In this document: positions 1 through 6,386 of the stretch, one piece after another
Layout: each line of letters starts with the position of its first letter
Numbering within the stretch: the stretch's first letter is position 1
Origin: Amylibacter sp.
GTDB taxonomy: Bacteria; Pseudomonadota; Alphaproteobacteria; Rhodobacterales; Rhodobacteraceae
Length of the DNA stretch: 6,549 nucleotides
NCBI GenBank assembly: GCA_030625465.1
Contig: DAOUQS010000114.1
Span: 1 to 6,549, forward strand
Direction of reading: 5' to 3'
Translations under genes and position numbers: made by a program
Notes under the pieces: generated by a model
Told to the model about the DNA's origin: nothing
The model's input: the letters and a program-made list of their open reading frames with translations, nothing else
The model's database searches: none

Positions 1-879
1 CATCATATGATGGCTTATGTGGAAATGTTTGCGCGTGACCGGTCACGTATGGTGGATGCGCGGGTGCGGATGAACGAGTCGCCCCTTGGTGCGGCTGCCT
101 TGGCAGGCACGGGTTTTCCGATTGATCGCGATATGACGGCAAGTGCTTTGGGTTTCGCGCGCCCGTCGGCGAATTCGCTGGATGCGGTCTCTGACCGGGA
201 TTTTGCCCTGGAATTTCTGTCCTGCGCTTCGATTTGTGCCACACATCTTAGCCGTTTTGCTGAAGAGCTGGTGATCTGGTCATCGGCGCAGTTCCGGTTT
301 GTGACTTTGTCTGACCGTTTCAGCACCGGTTCATCCATTATGCCACAAAAGAAAAATCCGGATGCGGCGGAACTGATCCGTGCCAAGGTCGGGCGGATCA
401 ACGGGTCTTTGGTCGCATTGCTGACCATTATGAAGGGTCTGCCGTTGGCCTATTCCAAGGACATGCAAGAAGATAAAGAACAGGTGTTTGATGCCGCCGA
501 CAGTCTGATGCTGGCATTGGCCGCGATGACAGGCATGGTGGGTGATATGACCCCGAACAAGGATAGTCTGGAAGTGGCCGCCGCTATGGGCTTTTCCACC
601 GCCACCGATCTGGCCGATTGGCTGGTGCGCGAACTTGGCATGCCGTTTCGTGATGCGCATCATGTGACGGGTGCGCTTGTGAAAATGGCTGAAGACGGCG
701 GGGTTGATCTGCCTGATCTGACACTTGCGCAGATGCAATCGGTTTGCGCAGATATAACCGACGCGGTTTTCAGTGTGTTGGGCGTGCATAACTCGGTGGC
801 CTCACGGCTTAGCTATGGCGGTACGGCACCGACACGGGTGCGTGAACAGGTGGCGCGCTGGACGAAGGAGATCGGCTGA
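1..879 (+). CDS. argH: Argininosuccinate lyase, C-terminal part (5' end outside window)
   Basis: This enzyme cleaves argininosuccinate to arginine and fumarate, the last step of arginine synthesis, in the cytosol. The reading frame is open from base 1, beginning with the two His of the family's 'GHHxxAY' segment, so about 160-170 N-terminal residues lie upstream; roughly 292 residues are visible of a usual ~465. The fumarase/aspartase-superfamily signature [11 protein letters not shown] is encoded at 328-360; its serines belong to the flexible loop that carries the catalytic serine. Other family segments are [20 protein letters not shown] sequence near the start (here [17 protein letters not shown]), [15 protein letters not shown] in the middle, and the C-terminal ATDLADWLV and RDAHHVTG stretches. 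No frameshift or missing key residue is visible. The stop TGA (877-879) shares its last base with the ATG of the next gene, which suggests translational coupling. The identification is secure. Confidence 0.97.
   Translation, partial: HHMMAYVEMFARDRSRMVDARVRMNESPLGAAALAGTGFPIDRDMTASALGFARPSANSLDAVSDRDFALEFLSCASICATHLSRFAEELVIWSSAQFRFVTLSDRFSTGSSIMPQKKNPDAAELIRAKVGRINGSLVALLTIMKGLPLAYSKDMQEDKEQVFDAADSLMLALAAMTGMVGDMTPNKDSLEVAAAMGFSTATDLADWLVRELGMPFRDAHHVTGALVKMAEDGGVDLPDLTLAQMQSVCADITDAVFSVLGVHNSVASRLSYGGTAPTRVREQVARWTKEIG
865..870 (+). promoter_or_regulatory. Ribosome binding site of the small lipoprotein gene
   Basis: AAGGAG lies inside the end of argH, 8 bases before the ATG at 879. It is a near-perfect Shine-Dalgarno sequence. 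It is the main evidence that the 32-codon frame behind it is translated, since the frame alone is too short to be convincing. Confidence 0.75.
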
Positions 880-977
880 TGGTTTTACGTCTGATTGTTG
901 TTTTCGCGTTGGGATTTGGGGCGGTGTCTTGCGGTGTGAAGGGTGATCCTTTGCCGCGTACCGTGTCTGGATCATAG
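879..977 (+). CDS. lptM: Very short LptM-like (YifL family) lipoprotein
   Basis: This 32-codon gene encodes a probable lipoprotein. Residues 1-17 form a short signal peptide with Arg4, a hydrophobic core (LIVVFALGFGAV) and the lipobox AVSC, which puts the lipidated Cys at residue 18. The mature peptide would be only 15 residues and begins CGVKGDPLP, matching the CGxKGxxxxP start of the LptM/YifL family (PF13627 type). In E. coli, LptM is longer (67 residues) and helps mature the LPS translocon LptD/LptE. LptM-like genes often lie just upstream of lysA or dapF, as here. The start overlaps the argH stop by one base and has a strong Shine-Dalgarno at 865-870; the stop TAG (975-977) is one base before lysA. 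Ala at lipobox position -3 is less usual than Leu. The function is inferred from the motif and neighbours; the symbol is a family-level assignment. Confidence 0.78.
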   Translation: MVLRLIVVFALGFGAVSCGVKGDPLPRTVSGS

Positions 978-978
978 C

Positions 979-2244
979 ATGGATCATTTTATTTACAAAA
1001 ACGGTGTGCTGCACGCCGAGGATGTTTCGGTCACAGAAATAGCGGCCAGCGTTGGTACGCCTTTTTACGCCTATTCGCAGGCCACGCTTGCGCGGCATTT
1101 CCGGGTGTTTGACGAGGCTTTGGACGGTATGGACCATTTGGTCTGTTATGCGGTCAAGGCCAACTCCAATGTGGCGGTTTTAAAGGTTCTGGGCGATCTG
1201 GGGGCGGGCATGGATGTGGTTTCCGTGGGCGAATATCTGCGGGCGAAAGCGGCAGGGGTTCCGGGTGAACGCATTGTGTTTTCGGGCATTGGCAAGACCC
1301 GCGATGAAATGCGCACCGTGTTGCAGGGCGGTATTCGGCAGTTCAATGTTGAAAGCGAACCGGAATTGGCTGTGCTGAACGCGGTTGCTTTGGAGTTGGG
1401 CGTTGTGGCCCCGATCACATTGCGGGTGAACCCCGATGTGGATGCCAAGACACATGCTAAAATTGCGACGGGCAAGTCGGATAACAAGTTCGGTATTCCG
1501 ATTGCGCAGTCGCGCCGTGTTTACGCGGTTGCGGGCGCGATGGACGGGATTGATGTGGTGGGTGTGGATGTGCATATCGGCAGCCAGCTGACCGATCTGG
1601 AACCGTTTCGCCATGCGTTCCTGAAGGTGCGTGAACTGGCTGAACAGTTGCGCCAAGACGGTCACAACATCCGCCGTCTGGATTTGGGCGGCGGTTTGGG
1701 CATTCCCTATGCACGTTCCAATCAGGCACCACCTTTGCCGATGGAATACGGGCAGGTTATCCGTGAAACTGTCGGTGATCTGGGCTGCGAGATCGAGATT
1801 GAACCGGGCCGTTTGGTGGCGGGGAATGCGGGTATTATGGTCACGTCTGTGATCTATAATAAAGCGGGTGAAGGGCGCGACTTTTTGATTGTTGACGCCG
1901 CTATGAACGACCTTATTCGCCCTGCAATGTATGAAGCGCATCACGATATTATCCCTGTTATCCAGCCCGAAGTCGGCGTTGAATTAAAGACCGTGGATAT
2001 TGTCGGGCCGATTTGTGAAACCGGTGATACATTCGCCAAACACCGCGATATGCCGCCCGTGGCAGACGGTGGTTTGGTCGCGTTTCGTTCAGCGGGCGCC
2101 TATGGTGCTGTGATGTCGTCAGAGTATAATACGCGGCCGATGATCCCAGAGGTTCTGGTTAGTGGCGATCAATTTGCTGTCATTCGCCCACGACCCAGCT
2201 ATGATGAGATGATAAACCGCGATAAGCTTCCCGCGTGGTTATAG
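979..2244 (+). CDS. lysA: Diaminopimelate decarboxylase
   Basis: This PLP-dependent cytosolic enzyme decarboxylates meso-2,6-diaminopimelate to L-lysine, the final step of the DAP pathway. It thereby competes with peptidoglycan synthesis for DAP. It has 421 residues, normal for the family. The N-terminal alanine-racemase-like barrel carries YAVKAN with the Schiff-base Lys60, HIGSQ (199-203), the phosphate-binding GGGLGI (237-242) and EPGR (275-278). The C-terminal beta domain carries the active-site CETGD (346-350) and the AYG motif (374-376). I chose ATG 979 (MDHFIYKNG), the typical family start. A GTG at 943 would add 12 residues that do not fit the family and would overlap the lipoprotein gene. 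The Shine-Dalgarno is weak (GGA at 969-971), so translation is probably coupled to the gene ending one base upstream. No anomaly was seen. Confidence 0.98.
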   Translation: MDHFIYKNGVLHAEDVSVTEIAASVGTPFYAYSQATLARHFRVFDEALDGMDHLVCYAVKANSNVAVLKVLGDLGAGMDVVSVGEYLRAKAAGVPGERIVFSGIGKTRDEMRTVLQGGIRQFNVESEPELAVLNAVALELGVVAPITLRVNPDVDAKTHAKIATGKSDNKFGIPIAQSRRVYAVAGAMDGIDVVGVDVHIGSQLTDLEPFRHAFLKVRELAEQLRQDGHNIRRLDLGGGLGIPYARSNQAPPLPMEYGQVIRETVGDLGCEIEIEPGRLVAGNAGIMVTSVIYNKAGEGRDFLIVDAAMNDLIRPAMYEAHHDIIPVIQPEVGVELKTVDIVGPICETGDTFAKHRDMPPVADGGLVAFRSAGAYGAVMSSEYNTRPMIPEVLVSGDQFAVIRPRPSYDEMINRDKLPAWL

Positions 2245-2257
2245 GTCATTTTTGAAC

Positions 2258-2263
2258 GAAAGG
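2258..2263 (+). promoter_or_regulatory. Ribosome binding site that decides the TIGR02302 start
   Basis: GAAAGG lies 6 bases before the ATG at 2270. An in-frame TTG at 2252 would give six more residues but has no good Shine-Dalgarno in front of it, so the ATG is preferred. Confidence 0.55.
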
Positions 2264-2269
2264 CGGCTG

Positions 2270-4783
2270 ATGGTTCAGCCAAATTTGAATAAGAAAAGGT
2301 CAATCGCTTCTTTGAGTAGATCATTGAGGGCCAAAATCGGTTTGTCAGGGCTGGTTTTAAGCGTTGAGCGTTTCGCCGTGGCGTTTTGGCCAAGCGCAAT
2401 TGTTTTACTGACCTTGCTAAGCCTGTTGCTTTGGCAGGTTCATGCCGCTTTTCCATACAGCGTAAGCCTTGGTTTATATCTGGCGTTGCTTGGGGCTTTT
2501 ATCGTCCTTTTCTGGAAAGGATTGCGGCGGTTTACCTTTGCCGGGCAGGTTGAGGCGATTGCGCGATTGGACGCGCATACAACCGGCAATCCGGTGGCGA
2601 CCCTGGTTGACCAGCAGTTGGTTGGCGCAAAAGATAAAGCATCGCAGGAACTTTGGCAGCTTCATCAACACCGGATGGCGATAGATGCTGACAACGCCCG
2701 CGTGCAGGCCCCGTATATCCGCTTGGCAAAACGCGATCCATGGGCTTTGCGTCTGATTGTTTTGCTGTTCTTTGGCAGCGCAATGTTGTTGGGGCGGGCC
2801 AGCACGGAACAATCACTGATCGAAACATTGCAGGATCTGGCAGGCGGGACAACGACAACTGTCGCCAGTTTTGAAGCCTGGGCAGAACCCCCCGAATATA
2901 CTGGCTTGCCGTCGATTTATTTGAATGCGCTTGAAGACGGGATCAAGCTGGAATTGCCGCAAGGAACTAGGCTTTTATTGCGCAGCTACGGCGCATCCGA
3001 GCTGGAAATAGTCAGCGATGTTACAACATTTGCAGATGGCAAAACCAAGTTTTCCGAAGAAGCTACATTCAAGGTCGACAATAGCGGCACGCTTGTTTTG
3101 AAAAAAGGCTACCGCACGGTTGCGCAGTGGAACATTGTTATGATCCCGGATGCACCACCCGGTGTTGCCTTAACCGATGAAATTTCCCGCACCATTCAAG
3201 GTGCGATACAAATTCCATATGCGGCAAAAGATGACTACGGGATCACCGGCGGCTCTGTTAAAATTATGCTTGATACGAACAAGCTGGATCGCCGTTTCGG
3301 TCTGGTGCCGAAGCCTGAAAATACCGACCCGATAACATTCGACCTATCAATGCCGTTTAATGCGAACAGCACTGATTATGAAGATACCGCAATAGAGGAT
3401 CTGGCCCGACACCCTTGGGCGGGACTGCCTGTGATAATCACTTTAAGCGTGATGGATGCTGCGGGTAATGTCGCTGTCATTGCGCCAGTTTACACTGCAA
3501 TGCCGGGTAAGCGGTTTTTCGATACGCTTGCCGCTTCCCTTGCCGAGCAACGCCGCGATATTTTATGGAACCGCACCAATATAGACCGTGCAGATTTGAT
3601 CTTGCGCACATTGACGTATTTGCCGGAAGACGGGTTTCCGAACCAACGGGCCTATTTACTGGTGCGCTCGGTCATTCGGCGTATCGGTTATACGCAAACG
3701 CGCCCAATAGATGATGCGATGCAAAACGATGTGGCACAAACGCTTTGGCGGGCGTCGTTGTTGATCGAGGATGGTGATTTGTCCGATGCGGCGGCGCGCC
3801 TGAAACGTGCGCAAGAACGCCTGTCGGAAGCGATGAAAAATGGCGCTACAGATGACGAGATTGCTGAATTGATGGACGAGCTGCGCAAGGCCACGGATGA
3901 TTATCTGCGCTATCTGGCCGAAAATGCAAAGCCACAGGACCAGCCGGCGGGGAACCAGAACGCGCAGAAAATCTCACCTGATATGCTGCAAGAAATGATG
4001 GATCGCATTCAGGAACTTATGGAACAGGGGCGCATGGATGAGGCCCAGGCCTTGATGGAAAAATTGCAACAACTGTTGGAAAATATGGAAGTGACCAAAG
4101 GCGGCGGGGAAGGTGGCGACAAGGATCAGGGCGCGGCTGAAGGTTTGCAAGATACATTGCGTGAACAACAACAGCTGGCGGACGAGAATTTTCAGGAAAT
4201 GCAGGAAGAGTTTAATCGCAATCAAGAGGGCGAGAACCAGCAAGGCCAGCAAAAGGGCACGAAAGGTGGTGTCGATAAAGGTGGGCCGCAGGTCGGTAGC
4301 GAAAGCGGCCTTGCCGAACGGCAAGAAGCATTGCGCCAGTTGATGGATAAGCAATTGGGTGAACTGAACGCTGATAATAGCGAAGCGGGACAAGCGGCGC
4401 GTGACGCTTTAAAGGAAGCAGAACGCCAGATGGGCCAAGCGCGTGACAATCTGGAACAGGGGCGCGGGTCAGACGCGTTGGACAATCAGGCCGATGCGGT
4501 GGAAGCCTTGCGCCAAGGCATGCGGCAGTTGAATGAAGCAAACCAACAGGCGAACCGTAGCCAAAACAGTGACAGTGAAACCGCAAAGCCGGACGGGCAA
4601 GATCCGCTGGGCAGAACCACCGGAAATTCCCGCGCGACACAAAGCGACAAGCAGATGCTACGCACAGGCGATCAACTGCGCCGCTCTAAAGAGATACTAG
4701 AGGAAATCCGCCGCAGATCAGGCGAGCGTAGCCGCCCGCAACTGGAACTGGATTACCTGGATCGTTTACTGGACCGGTTCTGA
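2270..4783 (+). CDS. TIGR02302/DUF4175 family membrane protein of unknown function
   Basis: This 837-residue protein matches the alphaproteobacterial TIGR02302 (DUF4175) family in length (~850) and layout; its biochemical role is not known. Two hydrophobic helices at about 38-57 and 65-84 and a third at about 160-177 anchor it in the inner membrane. The remaining ~660 residues are probably periplasmic. Residues ~200-410 look beta-rich and include EPPEYTGLPSIYL (206-218) and the DDYGITGGSV stretch (321-330). Residues ~415-555 are helical. Residues ~570-775 are Gln/Glu/Gly-rich with coiled-coil character (runs such as MMDRIQELMEQGRMDEAQAL). The last ~60 residues contain DPLGR and a conserved-looking RRRSGERSRPQLELDYLDRL tail. 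The ATG at 2270 is chosen over an in-frame TTG at 2252 because of the Shine-Dalgarno. It follows lysA by 25 bases with no terminator, so it is probably cotranscribed. Family membership is confident; any function beyond membrane-anchored envelope protein would be a guess. Confidence 0.93.
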   Translation: MVQPNLNKKRSIASLSRSLRAKIGLSGLVLSVERFAVAFWPSAIVLLTLLSLLLWQVHAAFPYSVSLGLYLALLGAFIVLFWKGLRRFTFAGQVEAIARLDAHTTGNPVATLVDQQLVGAKDKASQELWQLHQHRMAIDADNARVQAPYIRLAKRDPWALRLIVLLFFGSAMLLGRASTEQSLIETLQDLAGGTTTTVASFEAWAEPPEYTGLPSIYLNALEDGIKLELPQGTRLLLRSYGASELEIVSDVTTFADGKTKFSEEATFKVDNSGTLVLKKGYRTVAQWNIVMIPDAPPGVALTDEISRTIQGAIQIPYAAKDDYGITGGSVKIMLDTNKLDRRFGLVPKPENTDPITFDLSMPFNANSTDYEDTAIEDLARHPWAGLPVIITLSVMDAAGNVAVIAPVYTAMPGKRFFDTLAASLAEQRRDILWNRTNIDRADLILRTLTYLPEDGFPNQRAYLLVRSVIRRIGYTQTRPIDDAMQNDVAQTLWRASLLIEDGDLSDAAARLKRAQERLSEAMKNGATDDEIAELMDELRKATDDYLRYLAENAKPQDQPAGNQNAQKISPDMLQEMMDRIQELMEQGRMDEAQALMEKLQQLLENMEVTKGGGEGGDKDQGAAEGLQDTLREQQQLADENFQEMQEEFNRNQEGENQQGQQKGTKGGVDKGGPQVGSESGLAERQEALRQLMDKQLGELNADNSEAGQAARDALKEAERQMGQARDNLEQGRGSDALDNQADAVEALRQGMRQLNEANQQANRSQNSDSETAKPDGQDPLGRTTGNSRATQSDKQMLRTGDQLRRSKEILEEIRRRSGERSRPQLELDYLDRLLDRF

Positions 4784-4788
4784 AACCC

Positions 4789-6225
4789 TTACCCGATTAA
4801 CCCTCGGACCTTATCAAGCGCTAAGGTAATCAGGTTGGAAATGGCATCCACCAACATTGTGATAATGTCCAGAAAGCCTTCTGCCTGTGGAACATACTCC
4901 AGTATAAACGGTTTTAGGAAGTAAAGAATGCCGATCAGAATATAAAGCAGAATTGCGTATTTGAAGCCTTTCACAAACCCGCTTTTTGCTTTTGCAGCGG
5001 GGGCTTCCACATCTGTATCAGTGTCTTTTTCCGCATCATGTGCAATCTCGGAACTTAATTCATCCACATCTGGAAATATGTTTTTCAGCGCCTCACCGCG
5101 GTCTTCCGGCGCACCGTACAGATCATCACCTGCATCGTCGATATTGGGGAAACGCCGTGCCGAGACTTTACGTCGTGGTTTGCTTTCAGTGTCTACCGCG
5201 TCTACCGCCGCACTGATCTGTTCGGACACGATCGTATCAATAAACGCGCCAATGGATTCTTCTTTTTCCAGCGCAGTGGCCGCTGCCGCTTCCTGCGCCG
5301 TGATCAGTTTTTCTTCCTGCGTTGTGACTGCTTCCTCTTCTTGGGGAATGTTTTCTTCATACAGGTCATCATCGGCAGGTGCCGGTTCTTCAATTATTTC
5401 GGGCTTGTTGTTCGTCGGGCGTCTGAAAGGATTATGATCATCTTCGGGCGTTGCGGTTGCCGGCTTGCGGGGTTCATTCAGTTCGGCGTTGCCGAATTCT
5501 GCCGCGATCAAGTCATCCAGATCGTCTGTATCTTGGGTTTCTTCGATTGGTGCGGGTGTATCCACCGGTATTTCGGCGCGGTCGTCTTCAAGCTCTAAAT
5601 CCTGAATGCGCTGGCGGATTGCATCCAGATCGTCTTCTTCCGAGCCCGCGTCTTCTTCGGGCGCTTCGGGTAAAGTCTGGTCTTCCTGATCCGCTTCTTC
5701 AGGGCTGTCGGCTATTTCATCTATTTCACCAGTCAGATCTTTGGCGTCTTCAATCACCGGATCAGCAGGAATGGTTTCAAGGGTTTCGGCTTCGTCCTTG
5801 GACGCTGCGGGTGGTTTTTCACCACTGGAATATTCTGCCTCTGCATGCAGGATGTCCAAAGCATCCTGATCCAGCCTAGAGGATGGCGCTTCCGGTTCCT
5901 GCGGTTGTTCCTGTTCGGTCTCTATCTGGAAATCATCGCGTGCTTCTTCTGGTTCCATATCATTGGGATTTGGGGCCACATCCGCGCGAGCGCTGACAAA
6001 TCCAGAATCCAGTTTGCCTTCAAGGTCGTTGAAAAGTTCAGCCGGGACATCGCTGTCCGGATCGCCTGTGCTGGTGGTGACCTCTGCATCCGCTGACAGC
6101 ATTTGCAGCGCGTCTTGAAACCAGTTGTGGCCGCAATTCGCGCATTGCACATCACGCCCTTCACTTGGGATGACACCTTCGTCTACTTCGTACTGCGCGA
6201 CACAGTTTGGGCAAATCAGCCGCAT
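4789..6225 (-). CDS. MJ0042-type zinc-ribbon protein with acidic linker and one membrane helix (ZitP-like architecture)
   Basis: This 478-residue protein starts with a zinc ribbon: Cys5-x2-Cys8 and Cys28-x2-Cys31, within MRLICPNC and CANCGHNWF (zinc_ribbon/MJ0042 family). Residues ~40-415 are strongly acidic, rich in Asp, Glu, Pro and Ala, and probably disordered; a helix-prone stretch lies at ~300-345 and a basic patch KPRRKVSARR at 349-358. One transmembrane helix spans ~421-442 (KYAILLYILIGILYFL), followed by a short hydrophobic or amphipathic tail to 478. A cytosolic zinc ribbon with the tail at or beyond the membrane is inferred. The layout resembles Caulobacter ZitP, which binds the polar organiser PopZ through its zinc finger. 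Zinc-ribbon proteins of this kind often sit beside ftsE in alphaproteobacteria. The start ATG (6223-6225) has GGGGA four bases upstream on its strand. It is divergent from ftsE and tail-to-tail with the TIGR02302 gene. The zinc ribbon is sure; the ZitP role is not. Confidence 0.93.
   Translation of the reverse strand: MRLICPNCVAQYEVDEGVIPSEGRDVQCANCGHNWFQDALQMLSADAEVTTSTGDPDSDVPAELFNDLEGKLDSGFVSARADVAPNPNDMEPEEARDDFQIETEQEQPQEPEAPSSRLDQDALDILHAEAEYSSGEKPPAASKDEAETLETIPADPVIEDAKDLTGEIDEIADSPEEADQEDQTLPEAPEEDAGSEEDDLDAIRQRIQDLELEDDRAEIPVDTPAPIEETQDTDDLDDLIAAEFGNAELNEPRKPATATPEDDHNPFRRPTNNKPEIIEEPAPADDDLYEENIPQEEEAVTTQEEKLITAQEAAAATALEKEESIGAFIDTIVSEQISAAVDAVDTESKPRRKVSARRFPNIDDAGDDLYGAPEDRGEALKNIFPDVDELSSEIAHDAEKDTDTDVEAPAAKAKSGFVKGFKYAILLYILIGILYFLKPFILEYVPQAEGFLDIITMLVDAISNLITLALDKVRGLIG
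4808..4827. repeat. Small inverted repeat inside the 3' end of the zinc-ribbon gene
   Basis: ACCTTA and TAAGGT form a perfect 6-base inverted repeat around an 8-base loop, just past the end of the TIGR02302 gene on the plus strand. No T-run follows on the plus strand and the stem is AT-rich and weak, so it is not a convincing intrinsic terminator. It is the only hairpin I noticed near this convergent gene junction. Confidence 0.3.
5514..5635 (-). repeat. Two in-frame copies of a 14-base repeat in the acidic linker
   Basis: CATCCAGATCGTCT occurs at 5514-5527 and again at 5622-5635, exactly 108 bases (36 codons) apart and in the same frame of the minus-strand gene. Each copy encodes DDLD followed by a short hydrophobic segment (DDLDDLI and DDLDAI). 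This may be a remnant of local duplication or a short linear motif within the low-complexity linker. Confidence 0.4.
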
Positions 6226-6279
6226 ATCTTCCCCGCTCTTTTTGAACGATCATTTTAGATCGAATCTTTCCTCATGACC

Positions 6280-6308
6280 CTTGTAGCCACGAAAAGGGTG
6301 TTTTCCAA
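6280..6308 (-). promoter_or_regulatory. Candidate promoter of the zinc-ribbon gene
   Basis: On the minus strand, TTGGAA (6303-6308) and TACAAG (6280-6285) match the -35 and -10 consensus at 4 of 6 bases each, with ideal 17-base spacing. They lie about 55 bases upstream of the start codon. A second -10-like hexamer, TAAAAT (6252-6257), is closer to consensus but has no good -35 partner. Matches this loose occur by chance. Confidence 0.3.
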
Positions 6309-6329
6309 GCATTTGTAAGCCATAGGGTC

Positions 6330-6339
6330 TGTTGCAACA
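6330..6339. promoter_or_regulatory. 10-base perfect palindrome upstream of ftsE, possible operator
   Basis: TGTTGCAACA reads the same on both strands and overlaps the candidate -35 of ftsE in the divergent intergenic region. A dimeric regulator bound here could affect ftsE and possibly the zinc-ribbon gene. I cannot assign it to a known regulator, and a palindrome of this length can arise by chance. Confidence 0.25.
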
Positions 6340-6360
6340 AGGGCCAAGGTAATAGATGAT
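6332..6360 (+). promoter_or_regulatory. Candidate promoter of ftsE
   Basis: TTGCAA (6332-6337) and GATGAT (6355-6360), spaced by 17 bases, each match the housekeeping -35 and -10 consensus at 4 of 6 positions and lie about 27 bases before the GTG start. A promoter is expected here because the upstream gene runs the other way, but this exact placement is weak. Confidence 0.25.
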
Positions 6361-6376
6361 AGCCAAAACAAGATTC

Positions 6377-6380
6377 GGAG
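6377..6380 (+). promoter_or_regulatory. Ribosome binding site supporting the GTG start of ftsE
   Basis: GGAG lies 6 bases before the GTG at 6387. An in-frame TAG at 6360-6362 closes the frame upstream, and no ATG lies between, so GTG is the most likely start codon. Confidence 0.65.
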
Positions 6381-6386
6381 CGGGCA

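Noticed and set aside
331..789. 152-codon open frame on the minus strand
   Set aside because: It is antisense to argH, is His-rich, has no recognisable domain, and overlaps the secure argH signature.
943..978. GTG start 12 codons upstream of lysA
   Set aside because: The extra residues do not fit the LysA N-terminus, and the stretch is already coding for the lipoprotein in another frame.
1180..1944. 254-codon open frame on the minus strand
   Set aside because: It lies entirely opposite lysA, which has all family motifs. The His/Gln/Asn-rich product matches nothing I recognise and is a typical antisense shadow.
2252..2269. TTG start giving the TIGR02302 protein six more residues
   Set aside because: There is no good Shine-Dalgarno before it, whereas the ATG at 2270 has GAAAGG at suitable spacing.
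4212..4640. 142-codon open frame on the minus strand, with 139- and 87-codon frames nearby
   Set aside because: These are shadows of the Gln-rich repetitive part of the TIGR02302 gene.
4771..4780. ACCGGT palindrome at the end of the TIGR02302 gene as a terminator
   Set aside because: It has no loop and no T-run, so it cannot form a normal terminator hairpin.
4961..5437. 158-codon open frame on the plus strand, rich in Ser and Ala
   Set aside because: It is the complement of the Asp/Glu-rich linker of the zinc-ribbon gene; biased codons on one strand create a long Ser/Ala frame on the other.
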